From positions 281,014-323,713 of the forward strand of contig BFEA01000675.1 in NCBI GenBank assembly GCA_003427395.1: DNA of 42,700 bases, written 5' to 3'. Each line of letters starts with the position of its first letter. Position 1 is the first letter of the stretch. The stretch comes from Chara braunii (taxonomy: Eukaryota > Streptophyta > Charophyceae > Charales > Characeae). Both the position numbers and the translations under genes were made by a program. The notes beneath the pieces are model-generated. The model saw only the letters and a list, made by a program, of their open reading frames with translations. It was not told the origin of the DNA and did not search any database. Positions 10,284 to 20,917 of this stretch are shown here, piece by piece.

Positions 10284-11552
10284 TGTAATGAGCCCAGTCT
10301 GGTAGATACTCAGAAGTCGTCAAACACCAGTAGTCTTAGTACCTGCAACAAAGTCTCCAAATCGTGAAGTGATATCTCAAACAGTATCTTATTACCATTA
10401 GACGAAGAGAGTGGAGGGGGATCAGACAGAGGAGAAGGTGGAAGAGATGATAAAAGATCACACAAGAGTAATCCCGTCAAACCCCTCTCCTTCTCCGGGC
10501 TTCTTCCCTCTCCACGTTAATAACCAGTGGATGATAACAAACATAATAATCCTGATCACACACAATAGAGCCATATGGCACTCTTATCTCGTGACGACCA
10601 TGAAGACACAACATATTTCAGTAATGACGTCAACCTCAGGTGCGTAACCGACCTCCCTCATCCACAGATCCCGATCTTCCTCCTCCTCGCAAGCAGTTAC
10701 CCCATGTAGACAGCATGGACAATGCCACGTCAGCAGCCGAGATAGGTGGCATACGCCACATCATCAATGAAGAATAGTGGCACACACCACATCAGCAATG
10801 TAGACTAGTAGCAGCACCACATCATCATGCAATATAGACCAGAGGCAGCGCCACATCAGCATGCACTGTAGACCAGAGGCAGCGCCACAATAGCTTGCAC
10901 TAGACCAGAGGCAGTGCCACATCAGCATGCAATGTAGACCAGAGGTAGCGCCACATCAGCATGCAAAGTAGACCAGTAGCGCCACATCAGCATGCAATGT
11001 AGACCAGAGGTAGCACCACATCAGCATGCAAAGTAGATCAGAGGTAGCGCCAGCCTGCTGCCTCCACCTCGTGCCGTCGTTTGCAACGCCTATGCACAGC
11101 CACCATCCTAGCCAGCATCGCGCCAGCATAATGCCAGCATCTCGTCAAAGTCGAGCCAGCATTAAAGCAGCATGGCAAGACTGAGTACGTGACTCACACG
11201 AGGTCAGCCTTAAGTAGCAGTTCTCGAGGCAGTCTGGCCTCGGGCGCTTTTCCCACAGCCGTCCAAATTGACTCACAGCCTAGGGCCCGTGGACAGTTGC
11301 AGACTTCTCCCTTGGACCTGATGCTGTCTGGGTACCTGCATACAAACAAGTGTGCGCGCTTGACCAGCGGCCTGGGCTAGGTACCTTTGGACTTTGACTG
11401 TTGGGGTCACGACAGTTGACCAAAGTCAACTGTCACACGTCTTGGCCCTGAGTCCTCGTGGGGGGTCCTTTTTGCCCCCGTTTCGGCCTGAGCTGAGGAC
11501 GGCCAAGTTGGCCCTCAGTCGTTCTACAAGACATATGGCATGGGTTATTGCA
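10284..11552 (-). repeat. 5' LTR of element 1
   Basis: A 1,269-bp terminal repeat that begins TGTAATG and ends TTATTGCA, matching 1-1161 from its position 10332 onward. It is longer over the shared part than the left copy, mainly because its 34-bp array has about two extra units. The left end is set by the TG next to the primer-site-like sequence, since the left copy is cut by the window. Confidence 0.7.
10800..11053. repeat. 34-bp tandem array in right LTR of element 1
   Basis: Between seven and eight units of about 34 bp, of the same type as at 469-660. Two or three units have small internal deletions. There are no spacers, so this is not a CRISPR-like array. Confidence 0.85.
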
Positions 11553-11660
11553 AAAATGTCCAGACCCAAAAAAAAAAAGAAAAGAAAAAAAAGAAAAACA
11601 TTAGTAAAAAGCAGTACTAACCACAGCTTACTGTCTTTCATTATTCACAACTTTACAGCT
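11553..11660. other. Short segment between element 1 and element 2
   Basis: About 108 bp, including an A-rich run (11567-11600). It is the left flank of the element 2 insertion; the sequence from 20316 onward is its original continuation. Confidence 0.6.
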
Positions 11661-12517
11661 GCAAGGAAATGAGCGATAGCGAATTCCAAAAACCAAGCAG
11701 CATCATATACATGCGACCAGATAGTCGTGACCTCGAACCAAAAAGCAGAATTGCAACTCGAGTTCCACCAAATAAGAGCACAGCAAAAGCTCACAAGTGA
11801 CAATGTTGGAATAGTCTCATCATCATCAACAAAGAACCAATGTCGATTTCCTATCTGGCACTCTGCGCTCAGACTACAAATGGCAGATCCTATCTAGCCT
11901 ATCTACAATGCCGCTGGTGACGTCAACAGCTCCCCAAAGTACGAGCAGATCTCGGCCAATGCCGTTCACCTCAAGCACAATCCAGCACCCCACAGGCCAG
12001 CTCGGCTATGGCTGCCTGCGCACAACCTTGCTCGCTCGTGAGCACGTGGGTGCTTGCCTGCCAGTAGCGCAGCAGCGCTTGCGCAGCATGTAGCAAGTGC
12101 CCGAATGCCGAATGCGGGGGCAGACACTTTCCTATATGGAAATGGCCTGCCTGTTGCATGCTGCCTGGCTGTGCTGGGCCCCTGGCCCAGAAGCTTCCGG
12201 TAGCCCCAAGTGGCTGAGCCCCGGTCCAAGGGAATCAGACACAGGGCCTCGGGTGGTTACCCGTGTCCAACTGCCAGCGGCCTGTGCGCAGTCCATGGCC
12301 GTGTCTAGCCCAGGGCCTGCCTCAGATACATTTGAGAAAGGAAGGCGGGGCCTGGGTTCTCTCAACCAACTGGCGCTGCGCAACTGCCTGAATTTCCCGG
12401 TTGCGTGGTAAGGCCAAAATAGGCCTCTTGTCCTTGGTCGGGCCTGCCTTCACTTACGGCGGCCGACATTGCTGAAAACAAGGCCCAATAGGGCTCGTCG
12501 AGGCCTTGAGCCTCGCA
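11661..12517 (-). repeat. 3' LTR of element 2
   Basis: It starts TGCAAGGAAATGAGC and ends GAGCCTCGCA, like the copy at 19383-20315. Compared by eye it matches that copy at most positions. It lacks about 76 bp (near 11974-12000) that the other copy has. A related solo LTR at 31876-32794 also carries sequence like the missing part, so this copy has suffered a deletion. The open frames inside LTRs are not genes. Confidence 0.93.
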
Positions 12518-12528
12518 TTCCCTCCTCC
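12518..12528 (-). promoter_or_regulatory. Polypurine tract of element 2
   Basis: Read on the minus strand: GGAGGAGGGAA, immediately before the 3' LTR. This is the standard primer for plus-strand DNA synthesis in LTR elements, and its position confirms the LTR boundary. Confidence 0.85.
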
Positions 12529-12559
12529 ATACTTCAACAGTCCTCTGAGAAGTTCAATT

Positions 12560-13250
12560 ACTCAATCTAGCACTTTCCTTTCTGCAGTGACTTCTCATTG
12601 TGAGCAACAGCCTGTGGAGCGGTCTGCATCAGATCCTCCCGGGTAAATCATTTGTCCTCCTTAGGATCAGTGTAACGTCTGAACCGAAAGCGATATTGCA
12701 GCTTCGGCTTAGGAGGACGTCCCCTGCCTGTCGGTCTTGGCACTGACATTTCTCTGTGGTCCACGATGTTGTCGATGTCCGCCTCTCCGTCCATGGTTGG
12801 GGGCAGCATTGAGTGACGAGAGGGAAACTGATCAGTTTCCTTGGAAGGTGCGAGCTTAGAGGCGTGAAAAACAGGGTAGGTGCAGAGGTGACCGGGGATC
12901 CGAATTACATATGATGGCCCGTCGGATCATCCCCAACAAGATCTAGAACCTCCCATGGCCCGCCGTACTGTGGCATGAGCTTGCGCGAGATCCCATGCTC
13001 CTGCCCTAGTTCAGAGGCTTTGACCCAGACTATCCCCTACCTGGAATGTAGATGGGCGGCGACGCTTGTTCTCAGACTCTATCATTGTCGCGTGTGCTTT
13101 ATGCATCTGTTCTACAGCTTGCTGCATCAGGCGTGGCAATGCTTGTTCTCAGACTCTATCATTGCCGCGTGTGCTTTATGCATCTGTTCTACAGCTTGCT
13201 GCATCAGGCGTTCATATCGATAGGCAAATTCTAAGGTGCCTGGTGCAGTA
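12560..13250 (-). pseudogene. Element 2 pol 3' end: integrase C-terminus and chromodomain-like tail, broken
   Basis: Fragments in changing frames correspond to the integrase C-terminus and tail of the same type as in element 1. Read on the minus strand below 13060 they include a GDDPTGPSYVIRI-like stretch, then HLCTYPVFHASKLAP. A GRGRPPKP segment leads into the tail, where a TGA replaces the expected Trp codon of a WFTRE-type motif. The frame is further destroyed by a 77-bp tandem duplication (13064-13207). The pol stop lies near 12560. Confidence 0.7.
13064..13217. repeat. 77-bp tandem duplication inside element 2 pol
   Basis: The stretch beginning GCTTGTTCTCAGACTCTATC occurs at 13064 and again at 13141, almost identical for about 70 bp. 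The 77-bp offset is not a multiple of three, so it shifts the integrase frame. The near identity suggests a recent event, after the element inserted or in its last parent. Confidence 0.9.
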
Positions 13251-13251
13251 G

Positions 13252-13701
13252 TCAGCTGGTTCTCAGGTAGAAAAAATCTTGGGGCAGTCTAGGCTTGAAG
13301 GTCAGTAGCAGACTGTTAGGGCTTACCCCGGTTGCGCTGTGCACAACGTTGTTGTACAGACTGGAGACGAAAGCAAGTTTCTCATCCCAGTCCACCTGGT
13401 TAGGCTTGATATAGTGCCTCAACAGGCGTTGCACAACGCGGTTCAGCTGCTCTACTTGCCTGTTTGCCTCTGGGTGGTTCTCAGAAGTCATCTGCAGTTG
13501 TGTTCCCTGCTCTGCAGCAATGGTTTTCCACAATTCACTGTTAAATCGCACATCCCGATCACTAACTATAGACTTTGGCAGTCCGAAATCCCTTACCCAG
13601 TTTTCTTTAAACAGCTTAATCACGTACTCGGTTTTGGCTGTTTCGGGCATTGCTATTAACCTAGCATACTTACTAAATCTATCCACAATGACATAGAGGT
13701 A
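13252..13701 (-). pseudogene. Element 2 integrase catalytic core
   Basis: A 144-residue open stretch begins at VDRFSKYARL. It contains the second catalytic aspartate in SDRDVRF and the third catalytic glutamate in the HPEANRQVEQ region. It is in the same frame as the block above and is separated only by a TGA, where relatives have Arg. The first aspartate lies upstream in SMDFMDTL. With all three acidic residues present, this is the better preserved of the two integrases in the window, though it is still cut off by the stop and the downstream duplication. Confidence 0.88.
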
Positions 13702-14856
13702 TCACATACCGCTCTCGCTGGTGACCAGGGTGTCCATGAAGTCCATGGACAGGCTCTCACCGGGCCTTTCCGGTATCGGAAGGGGCTTGAGAAGCCCAAG
13801 AGAGGCCTGTGTACGTGGCTTGTCCCTTTGACAAACCTGACAAGTCTCCACGTACAACTTGGCGTCTCTCATCGTTGTGGGCCACCAGAACTGCTGCAGC
13901 AGGTTGGCTGCAGTCTTCTTATAGCCAAAATGTCCGGTGGCATCGTGACACTCTCCTAAAAATACACTACGCAAAGACTCCCGATTAGGCACACATAAAT
14001 GTTTACACCCGGCCTTCTCGAGGAACAGCAGGCCATTGACCATTACAAACTCATCAGACATAACTTTGTCCTTCACTTCGAGTCTGCATACGATCTCTGA
14101 CATAAACGGATCCTCGCGATAGGCTTCCCCCAGGGATCGAGTAACATCGTCCGCAAGCCCGAACTCAGTGATCAGCGCACCCTGGAAGTCCGGCCTATGC
14201 AACAACACATCAGCAACTTTGTTATACTCCTCTTTGATGTACTGGGGTTTGAAGTCATACTGCTGAATGACTTCGATCCAACGTTTCAACGCATCGGAGA
14301 GCACTGACTGGGTTCTCATCCACTTCAGGGTCTGATGATCAGTCCTGGCGTAGAAGAACCTCCCAAGGAGGTAGTGCCTCCAGTGGGTTAGCTCCTTGTA
14401 GATCGCATAGAGTGCCTTCTCATAGATGGACTTCTGAGAGGGCATCTTTTTGGACATGTACTCGATTGGCCTCAATTGTGGCCCCTCCTGCTGTGCAAGC
14501 ACGGCTCCAATGCCATATTGGATGACATCTGTGGTTACTATGAATGGCTTGTCAGAATAAAGAAGTTTCAAGACCTCATAGTGTGTTAAGGAGTGCTTCG
14601 GATGTCTGAAAGCAGCCGCACACCTGTCTGTCCACTCCCAAGGGGTGTCAAGGCGTGTCAGGTCCGTAAAAGGGGCGACCACTATGCTATAGTTCTTTAC
14701 AAAGTTATGGTAGTAGCCGGTCATCCCTAAGAAGGACCTCATCCCAGTCACAGACTGAGGACGCGGCCAGTCACGAATGCTGGCCACCTTCGCGTCATCG
14801 AGCTTCAATCCCTGCTGAAATCTCATGACCCAGGTATAAGATCCGGGTGCGGCCAA
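13702..14856 (-). pseudogene. Element 2 RT thumb, RNase H and integrase zinc domain
   Basis: At 384 residues this is the longest open pol block of the element. Order: RT connection (RSFLGMTGYY near residue 40); RNase H with TTDVIQYGIGAVLA, then YEKALYAIYKEL, then RTDHQTLKW; a spacer; and the integrase zinc region with ECHDATGHFGY and CQVCQRDK. It ends with the first integrase aspartate (SMDFMD). In RNase H the glutamate normally found in EKELYA is Ala (codon 14413-14415), which would remove a catalytic residue. A TGA at 13702 separates it from the integrase core, and stops near 14885 separate it from the RT palm. The initiating Met is not a true start. Confidence 0.9.
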
Positions 14857-14890
14857 ACTCGCACTTCTCCCTATTGATCTTGAACTCGTA

Positions 14891-15722
14891 CTACCGAAGG
14901 AGGCTAAGGACTTCGTCTAAATGACCAACATGCTCCTCAACAGTCCTACTAAAGATAAGTACGTCATCGAGATACACGATGACAAACTTGTCCAAGTAGC
15001 CATGAAAGATCTGGTTCATGGCGTGTTGAAAGGTTCCAAGAGCATTGCAAAGGCCGAAAGGCATCACCACAAACTCGTACAGACCGTACCTGGTATGAAA
15101 AGCGATTTTGTGTTGATCCTGGGACCGTATTGCAATCTGCTGGTACCCGGACTTCAGATCTATCTTACTGAAGTACCGACACCCTTGCACTCGGTCCAAC
15201 AAGTCATCGATGCCCAGTAGGGGCTCTGCGTTCTTCACAGTGATGGCATTGACGCCCCTATAGTCAATGCACATCCTCAAGGTTCCCCCCCTTCTTTGGT
15301 ACGAATAAGACAGGAGATCCATAAGGAGAAACACTAGGCCGGATCCAACCCTTCCCTATGAGTTCCTTGAGTTGCTGATGAAGCTCATCAAGCTCCACTG
15401 GAGACATCTGATAGATCCTACCCTTCGGAATACTAGAACCTGGGATAATCTCTATCATGTGGACGACCTCCCTCTCAACAACCCCTTTCGGCTCTTCAAA
15501 TACATCAGGGTATCTAGCGACCACTCCCTCTATCTCTGGAGGCATTTTCAGCAGGTCGCCCTCTGCAGAAACATAAATTAAGTACATACCCTCCTTCGGA
15601 TTTTGCTTACAATAATTATACAATGCGGCCGCACACATGCATCCATAGAACTCAATCAGACTACTAGCTTTGAACTTACGTAATCTGGCGGTTCCCCCTC
15701 CGGGCAAAGTGTGTTTAACCAC
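14891..15722 (-). pseudogene. Element 2 reverse transcriptase palm
   Basis: Two overlapping frames join near 15285, at a run of Cs that likely causes the shift. The first (15264-15722) carries the pre-RT segment with LKMPPEIEGVVARYPDVFEEP and ends in SPVLFVPKK. The second (14891-15334) has [41 protein letters not shown] and the catalytic YLDDVLIFSR. Both YLDD aspartates are intact. Stops near 14885 cut it from the downstream domains. Confidence 0.92.
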
Positions 15723-16290
15723 TTTTCAGTCCCAGTCAAATTGGGGCTGTGCAACTGAAAGATAGTACATACCCTGTAAGATATCCATAGGGAGATCAAC
15801 GCTGACTAAGAACGAAACTCGATGTCTCAGTTCCCCTCCCGCGTACGGGAAGCGACACTCAACGTCTTTAAGGTAGTCATTGACTACCATGCGCTATTTG
15901 TTGGCACAGGTCGACTCCACAGGTCGACTCGGGTGCTACACTTGCCTTGCCCCTGTAAGCGCAGCCTCTCAACGCACGCGCGAAAAATTCCTAGTCGAGC
16001 AAGTATCGTAAAAGGCCCCGGCCTTGTGGCTGCCTATATCTACCTCGTCGACGAACAACTCCGAATATGTTTCCGGGACGACAACGAAGTCAATAGCTTT
16101 GGCCATCTCTCGAGATGGTGAGGGTGTGTCCTCCACCTCGACCCTAGCAAGAACAACTACACTTCCTACTGGCCCGACGTGTTTCTCGAAGGAGTGTCAA
16201 AACTGCCGGCTACATTGCTTCCCTAGGATGCGGAGAAGACCAACACCTGCCCCATTGTAGGCGGGATCTTTTCCGTCACTTTCTTGTTTC
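15723..16290 (-). pseudogene. Element 2 protease region, heavily decayed
   Basis: Between the gag zinc knuckle and the RT block the minus strand has several stops in each frame. Near 15985-16012 it reads AFYDTCSTRNF, which resembles a retropepsin active site where D-T is followed by Cys instead of Gly, or where the Gly codon is lost. No complete domain can be followed. Confidence 0.55.
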
Positions 16291-18154
16291 GACACTTGAA
16301 TTGGTTATGGCTATATTGGCCACAAAGGATACAAGCCTGCCGGGAGTAACGCTCTCTCTACACGTCCTCAGTAAGACTCGCTTTCTCCCATGGAGGAGCA
16401 TTGGGGTCTACTTGACTCCTAGACTGGCAGCTTCCGCGGCGTCTACCGGTCACCTTACCTTTTTGTTGCACAGAGGCAGCGAATGCTCCACCCCCTGAAG
16501 CTTCTGCACTGTTTGCCTCTGACCCTACTCCCTCCTGGAAGTCGTCGTCTAACTCTATGGTTGAACCATCGTTATCGACGAACATAATGCGACCCTTCAC
16601 CTTCCAATTGGGAGGCAACGTCTTCTTCCTACCATTCGTTGTGGGTTGGTGCCCATGCCCGATCTTGGCCTCCAGATCCAGGGCCTTCTTGCTAAATGAG
16701 GTGAAATTGTGCACTGTGATCATGGCCTCACCTACCAACTGATTCCTGAGTTCTATGGGAAGACACCTAAGGTAAGTGGTGAGTAAGACTTGGGGATCGT
16801 AACGCACTCCAGGTACACAGATCAAACGCTCAATAGCGTTGTGGCATCGCTTACTGATCTAAACTTCCTAGAGCTCATGGTCAAGATCGCGCCAGTGGCC
16901 TTTTGGGCCTCCGGCGGATCATGCCATCTTTCCTCCACCAGCTTGAGGAAGTCATCCAATTTCTGGTTGACTGCCCAAGCGCAGAAGTCATGACCGTACC
17001 CCTGCAGTTGCACGTACCCGCTTAACCATCTTGTTGCACTCCCCACTCCCCTCCAGGTAGGAGGCAGCCACAAGAACTTCCTCGTGAGGCAAGGTAAGCT
17101 TGCACTTAACATAGATTGGCACTGACCTCAACCACGTGTCGAGGTCCTCACCCCTCTTATCCCCTGAAAAGGGTTTGGGCGATGCAATGGCAGTCTCGGG
17201 AACCCACTGTCCTTGTCTCCGTGCTTGCACCACTACAGGCTGCGAACCCTCGGGCGCAGACTGCTACACTAGCTGCTGCTGGGGCTATGTATCCTGCGGC
17301 TGTGCCGACTGCGAGACGGCAAGCTGCCCAGTTACGACAGGCTACAACAGAGGTTGGGAGAACACTGTCTGAACAGGAACCTGTACACTAGGACCTGCTG
17401 CTAACCCGCCTGTCAAGGGCATACCTAGTAAGGAAGCGGCCTGTACCGAAGCTGGAGAGACTGCAAATGGGGATACTCCAATCACGGGTGGGACAAAACG
17501 AGGAGGTTGTACCATGGGCCAGGCACCAGGCCCTGATGGTGATGGTGCACCCTGAACTCGCCTGACCATCATGACCAGGCTTCGTTGGATGTCCTGTAAG
17601 AGTGACGTGTGGTAATCCTGCATCTCCACTACATCTAACAGGGTTGTCCTCACGGTCCTCACATCGCTATCCATATTAGTCAGGTCCATCCTGTCTAACT
17701 CTCTAGTGCCCGCTTGTCTCCGCTGCATCCTAGTCCTTCTGATGATCATTCTCTCCTTTTCTGCCTGTATCTCATCTAATGCCAGGTGTAGTTGTGGCTC
17801 ATGATCACTTGCTCTCTGTATGGCGATCTCCTCGGGAGTCAACACTAACTGCTGGCTTGCCATAACTCCTGCGGACCGACTCAGGGTCTGTGCGAACGTC
17901 GCCCCGATCGTCCCTGAACTACTGGCCTGGGAATTTTGCTTCGCAGCGATGGCCATGGCTGGTGAAGTAGCTGATTCGCTTGCGATGGCTCTGCTTGCCT
18001 CTGCATCCCTAGCCCTCCGCTTCTGCTGCTTTCTCTCCCTGAGCTGGCGGAACAGAAAACGGTCCCCCTCTGGTCCCAAGGCTACATGGACCAACGGGCA
18101 CCTTGTCGATCGCAGGATCCTATCGTCCGGGTCAGGATTCTCCTTGTTGCTCAT
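16291..18154 (-). pseudogene. Element 2 gag with intact zinc knuckle, frame-broken
   Basis: The first frame (17342-18154, 270 residues) starts with a Met at 18154 and has a basic, Gln/Arg-rich coiled N-terminus and a Pro/Val-rich tail. Next come capsid-like pieces in two frames (16822-17233) with PKPFSGDKRGEDLDTWLRSV and NQKLDDFLKLVEERWHDP. A third piece (16358-16825) contains CLPIELRNQLVGEAM and an acidic linker. The knuckle at 16333-16292 reads CILCGQYSHNQFKC, a perfect C-x2-C-x4-H-x4-C. At least three frame changes occur. The Met at 18154 fits a gag start about 1.2 kb after the primer site. Confidence 0.82.
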
Positions 18155-19367
18155 AAGCTACAAAACTGTGCAGTGTCTGTACTAGGACAGACTAAGTTGC
18201 CTACCGCAGAGTAATGCTCAGACCGATTAATCGGTGGCAATGTTAGAGTATACGCATTTGGGTCCAACAAGTAAGTCCAAATTCCTACAAGCGAAACTAT
18301 TATCCTTGACTAGTCCGCAAACAGAAAGCAAAAGGGCAAAAACTGTTCTACCTATGTTGTCTGTCAGATGTTAATGGTTATACATCTAACTAATCAAAAA
18401 TAAAAATAGAATCGTTTGGATGGTTGTTGGCAGAGTGGAATTGTTCCCGAACTTATCACCTGAAATCTATCCTTCCCTCAGTTCTTCCTGATTGTCGCTT
18501 GACGTCAGCGTCCCTTAGCAATCCAGATAACGTGTGTGTCTAAAGGTGTGCACACGGCCCACCCCTGTAACCCGAGTCAATGTTGAGCTGGCCAGCCCTG
18601 CACCATGTTTACCCTCGCGTGCAGTGAGCCTTACACCGACCGATTGGCTGATCAAGAGGCGTTTAAGGACGACCCCCGAAGTCCTCATGAATTGTTTAAC
18701 GTCGCAGACAGGACGACGATCACAGCCAATGGAAGGTATTTATTTATAGACGTCCGGTACTCGTCTCCCCTGTAGGGTTGGCCTGCCCCTCATAACCCAT
18801 CTACAATGCAGCAGGCAGACAAAGGACAAAGCAACAAAGCATGCGTGCTCTACTCCCGGTGGGTTGGCATGGTGACCGTGACCCTGTGCTTCGTCCAGTG
18901 CCCTTCAGATAGCTCCGCCCTCTCCTTCCAGATGCTCCACGTGAACAATGCCGACTCTCAAGGTTGAGCGCACTCGACTCCTCACATGAGAGGACTCTCA
19001 AGACAGAACACACATCCTCACGGTAAGAAGTGTTGAAGCGGGTAGATAAGGTTAAGAGCAACGTACCTCAAAATAGCTACCCCCAAACACAGGTTTTCTC
19101 ACCAGATGACCTGACACTGATTGTGATGACGAATCATTGCTTCGACACAACCAGCATTACAGCGTCGTTCCACCTCAGATAGTTCTTATCACACTGCGAA
19201 CACCCAAATACCACTTTGTAGCCTTCCTGGTGATACCCCTCCCCGCCAGGGTCGCCTGCTTGCCTTCGCCCTCCTCACTACACGCTTCCTACGGCGCTCA
19301 CCTAGCATATCGCATGCATGTATCACATAGGTAGAAGACAAGCACCAGATTAGCACAACGTACCACA
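18155..19367 (-). other. Element 2 leader (primer site to gag)
   Basis: About 1.2 kb without recognisable coding content lies between the primer-binding site and the gag start. Its position fits the untranslated leader, which would hold packaging signals. I see no specific structure I would defend. Confidence 0.6.
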
Positions 19368-19379
19368 GCTCCGATACCA
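19368..19379 (-). promoter_or_regulatory. tRNA-Met primer-binding site of element 2
   Basis: On the minus strand: TGGTATCGGAGC, one base different from the plant initiator tRNA-Met complement TGGTATCAGAGC. It lies three bases inside the 5' LTR, which fixes the direction of the element. Confidence 0.9.
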
Positions 19380-19382
19380 AAA

Positions 19383-20315
19383 TGCAAGGAAATGAGCAAT
19401 AAGGAATTCCAGAAGCCAAGCAGCATCATATACATGAAACCAAATAGTCGTGACCTCGAACCAAAAGCAGAATTGGAACTCGACTTCCATCAAATAAGAG
19501 CACAACAAAAGCTCACAAGTGACAATGTTGGAATAGTCTCATCATCATCAACAAAGAGCCAATGTCGATTTCCTATCTGGCGCTTTGCGCCCAGACTACA
19601 AATGGCAGATCCTATCTAGCCTATCTACAATGCCGCTGGTGACGTCAACAACTCCCCGAAGTACGCGCAGATCTCGGCCAATGCCGTTCGCCTCGAGCAC
19701 CAGGTATGTTTCTCGCATCACTCACAACCTCGATCCCCCACACAGATGCCACGTGCACCCAAGGACCATGCGCTCCATGCAGCAACCCGCATGCCAGCTC
19801 GGCTATGGCTGCTAGCGTACACCCTTGCTCGCCCGTGAGCGCGTGGGCGCTTGCCTGCCAGTAGCGCAGCAGCGTTTGCGCAGCATGTAGCAAGTGCCCG
19901 AATGCCGAATGCCGGGGCAGGCACTTTCCTATATGGAAATGGCCTGCCTGCTCCATGCTGCCTGGATGTGCTAGGCCCCTGGCCCAGAAGCTTCCGGTAG
20001 CCCCAAGTGGCTGAGCCCCGATCCAAGGGAATCAGACACAGGGCCTGGGGTGGTTACCCGTGTCCAACTGCCAGCAGCCTGTGTGCAGTCCATGCCCCGT
20101 GTCTAGCCTGGAGCTTGCTTCAGATACATTTGAGAAAGGAAGGTGGGGCCTGGATTCTCTCAACCAACTGGCGCTGCGCAACTGCCTGAATTTCCCAGTT
20201 GCGTGGTAAGCCCAAAATAGGTCTCTCGTCCTTGGTCGGGCCTGCATTCACTTAGGGCGGCCGACATTGCTGAAAACAAGGCCCAGTAGGGCTCGTCGAG
20301 GCCTTGAGCCTCGCA
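19383..20315 (-). repeat. 5' LTR of element 2
   Basis: 933 bp, TGCAAGG...CTCGCA. It keeps about 76 bp missing from the other LTR. Near 19922-19943 the sequence CACTTTCCTATATGGAAATG lies in the equivalent place to a hairpin seen in the related LTR at 24428. Transcription would start here on the minus strand; I cannot place a TATA box with confidence. Confidence 0.93.
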
Positions 20316-20865
20316 CAGCTCAATAGAGTCAATACTGTCACAGACATTCACAAAATCGCACACAACACTAGAAAGTTGAAACCAGTTCTCAACAGACCAA
20401 TCCCAAGTCACTTCAGAAAAGAGTACGAAAAAATCAGGAAAAAACAGAACTTTGAACTTTGAAGTTAGACTTTCTAACAGTGGTAGTCCTGAAATAGAGT
20501 CTTCATAATTAGGAAATGATACACAAGATTACCTCGGTTCTAGGTTTTATGAATTAGGAGTCTTGCTAAAACTATAGCTGAGGGTTCAGGGTTTAGGGTT
20601 TTAGACAATCAAGGCAAATAGGGTTCAGACTGGTAAGGATCTCATGAGGCACATGGGCGAGGATCAGAGTTTAGCCAAAATAGGCAGCCTTTGTAGCGTC
20701 CAGGCCCTTTCTTGCCATTTATGTTCTATCTGACAAGCCATTACAGTGGACCTGAGAGGAAAGGGAAAACCACGGCAAGCTGACAGTCAATCCTCCACGA
20801 TGCTGGAGTAATCAATGGTGGTCAGGGTTCCTTCAGCCAGATGGAAGGAAGCGTATCTGGGTAAG
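20316..20865. other. Flank of element 2, leading to an A-tailed segment
   Basis: After the target duplication comes about 550 bp without coding motifs. It runs directly into an 18-bp A tract, so its right part may be the 3' end of a plus-strand retroposed sequence. I do not recognise the family. Confidence 0.4.
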
Positions 20866-20883
20866 AAAAAAAAAAAAAAAAAA
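20866..20883 (+). repeat. A18 tract
   Basis: Eighteen As at the end of an anonymous segment and 34 bp before the LINE ORF1 remnant. Its plus-strand orientation does not fit a tail of that minus-strand remnant. Confidence 0.85.
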
Positions 20884-20917
20884 GGACTTGGCTGCAGCGA
20901 GTTCCTGGTCGGTCTCG

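Larger units (their letters stand above)
1..11552 (-). mobile_element. Element 1: degenerate Ty3/gypsy LTR retrotransposon, carrying a nested LINE
   Basis: A long direct repeat at 1-1161 recurs at 10284-11552, and both copies end in the same bases (ATTGCA). Minus-strand gag, protease, RT, RNase H, integrase and chromodomain-like remains lie between them in gypsy order. A tRNA-Met-like primer site sits three bases from the right copy. This makes the right copy the 5' LTR and the left copy the 3' LTR, which the window edge cuts by roughly 47 bp. The unusually long interval between primer site and gag (6648-10269) is explained by a LINE inserted in the leader. No target duplication can be tested because the left end is missing. 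All coding regions are broken, so the element is dead. Assigning both repeats to one element is an inference from order and junctions. Confidence 0.75.
11661..20315 (-). mobile_element. Element 2: full-length Ty3/gypsy LTR retrotransposon with target duplication
   Basis: An 8.65-kb element with LTRs at 11661-12517 and 19383-20315, both TG...CA. It has a purine tract next to the 3' LTR and a tRNA-Met primer site next to the 5' LTR, with gag-pol on the minus strand between them. The hexamer ACAGCT overlaps both outer junctions (11656-11661 and 20315-20320), so a target duplication of four or five bases (CAGC or ACAGC) is present. This marks one intact insertion event. The coding region has several frameshifts and stops and cannot make functional proteins. 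It inserted just outside the 5' LTR of element 1. Confidence 0.93.

Noticed and set aside
11908-12411. Open frames of 60-104 residues within the element 2 LTR, repeated at 19645-20189
   Set aside because: They lie in terminal repeats, overlap on both strands and do not hold their frame between copies.
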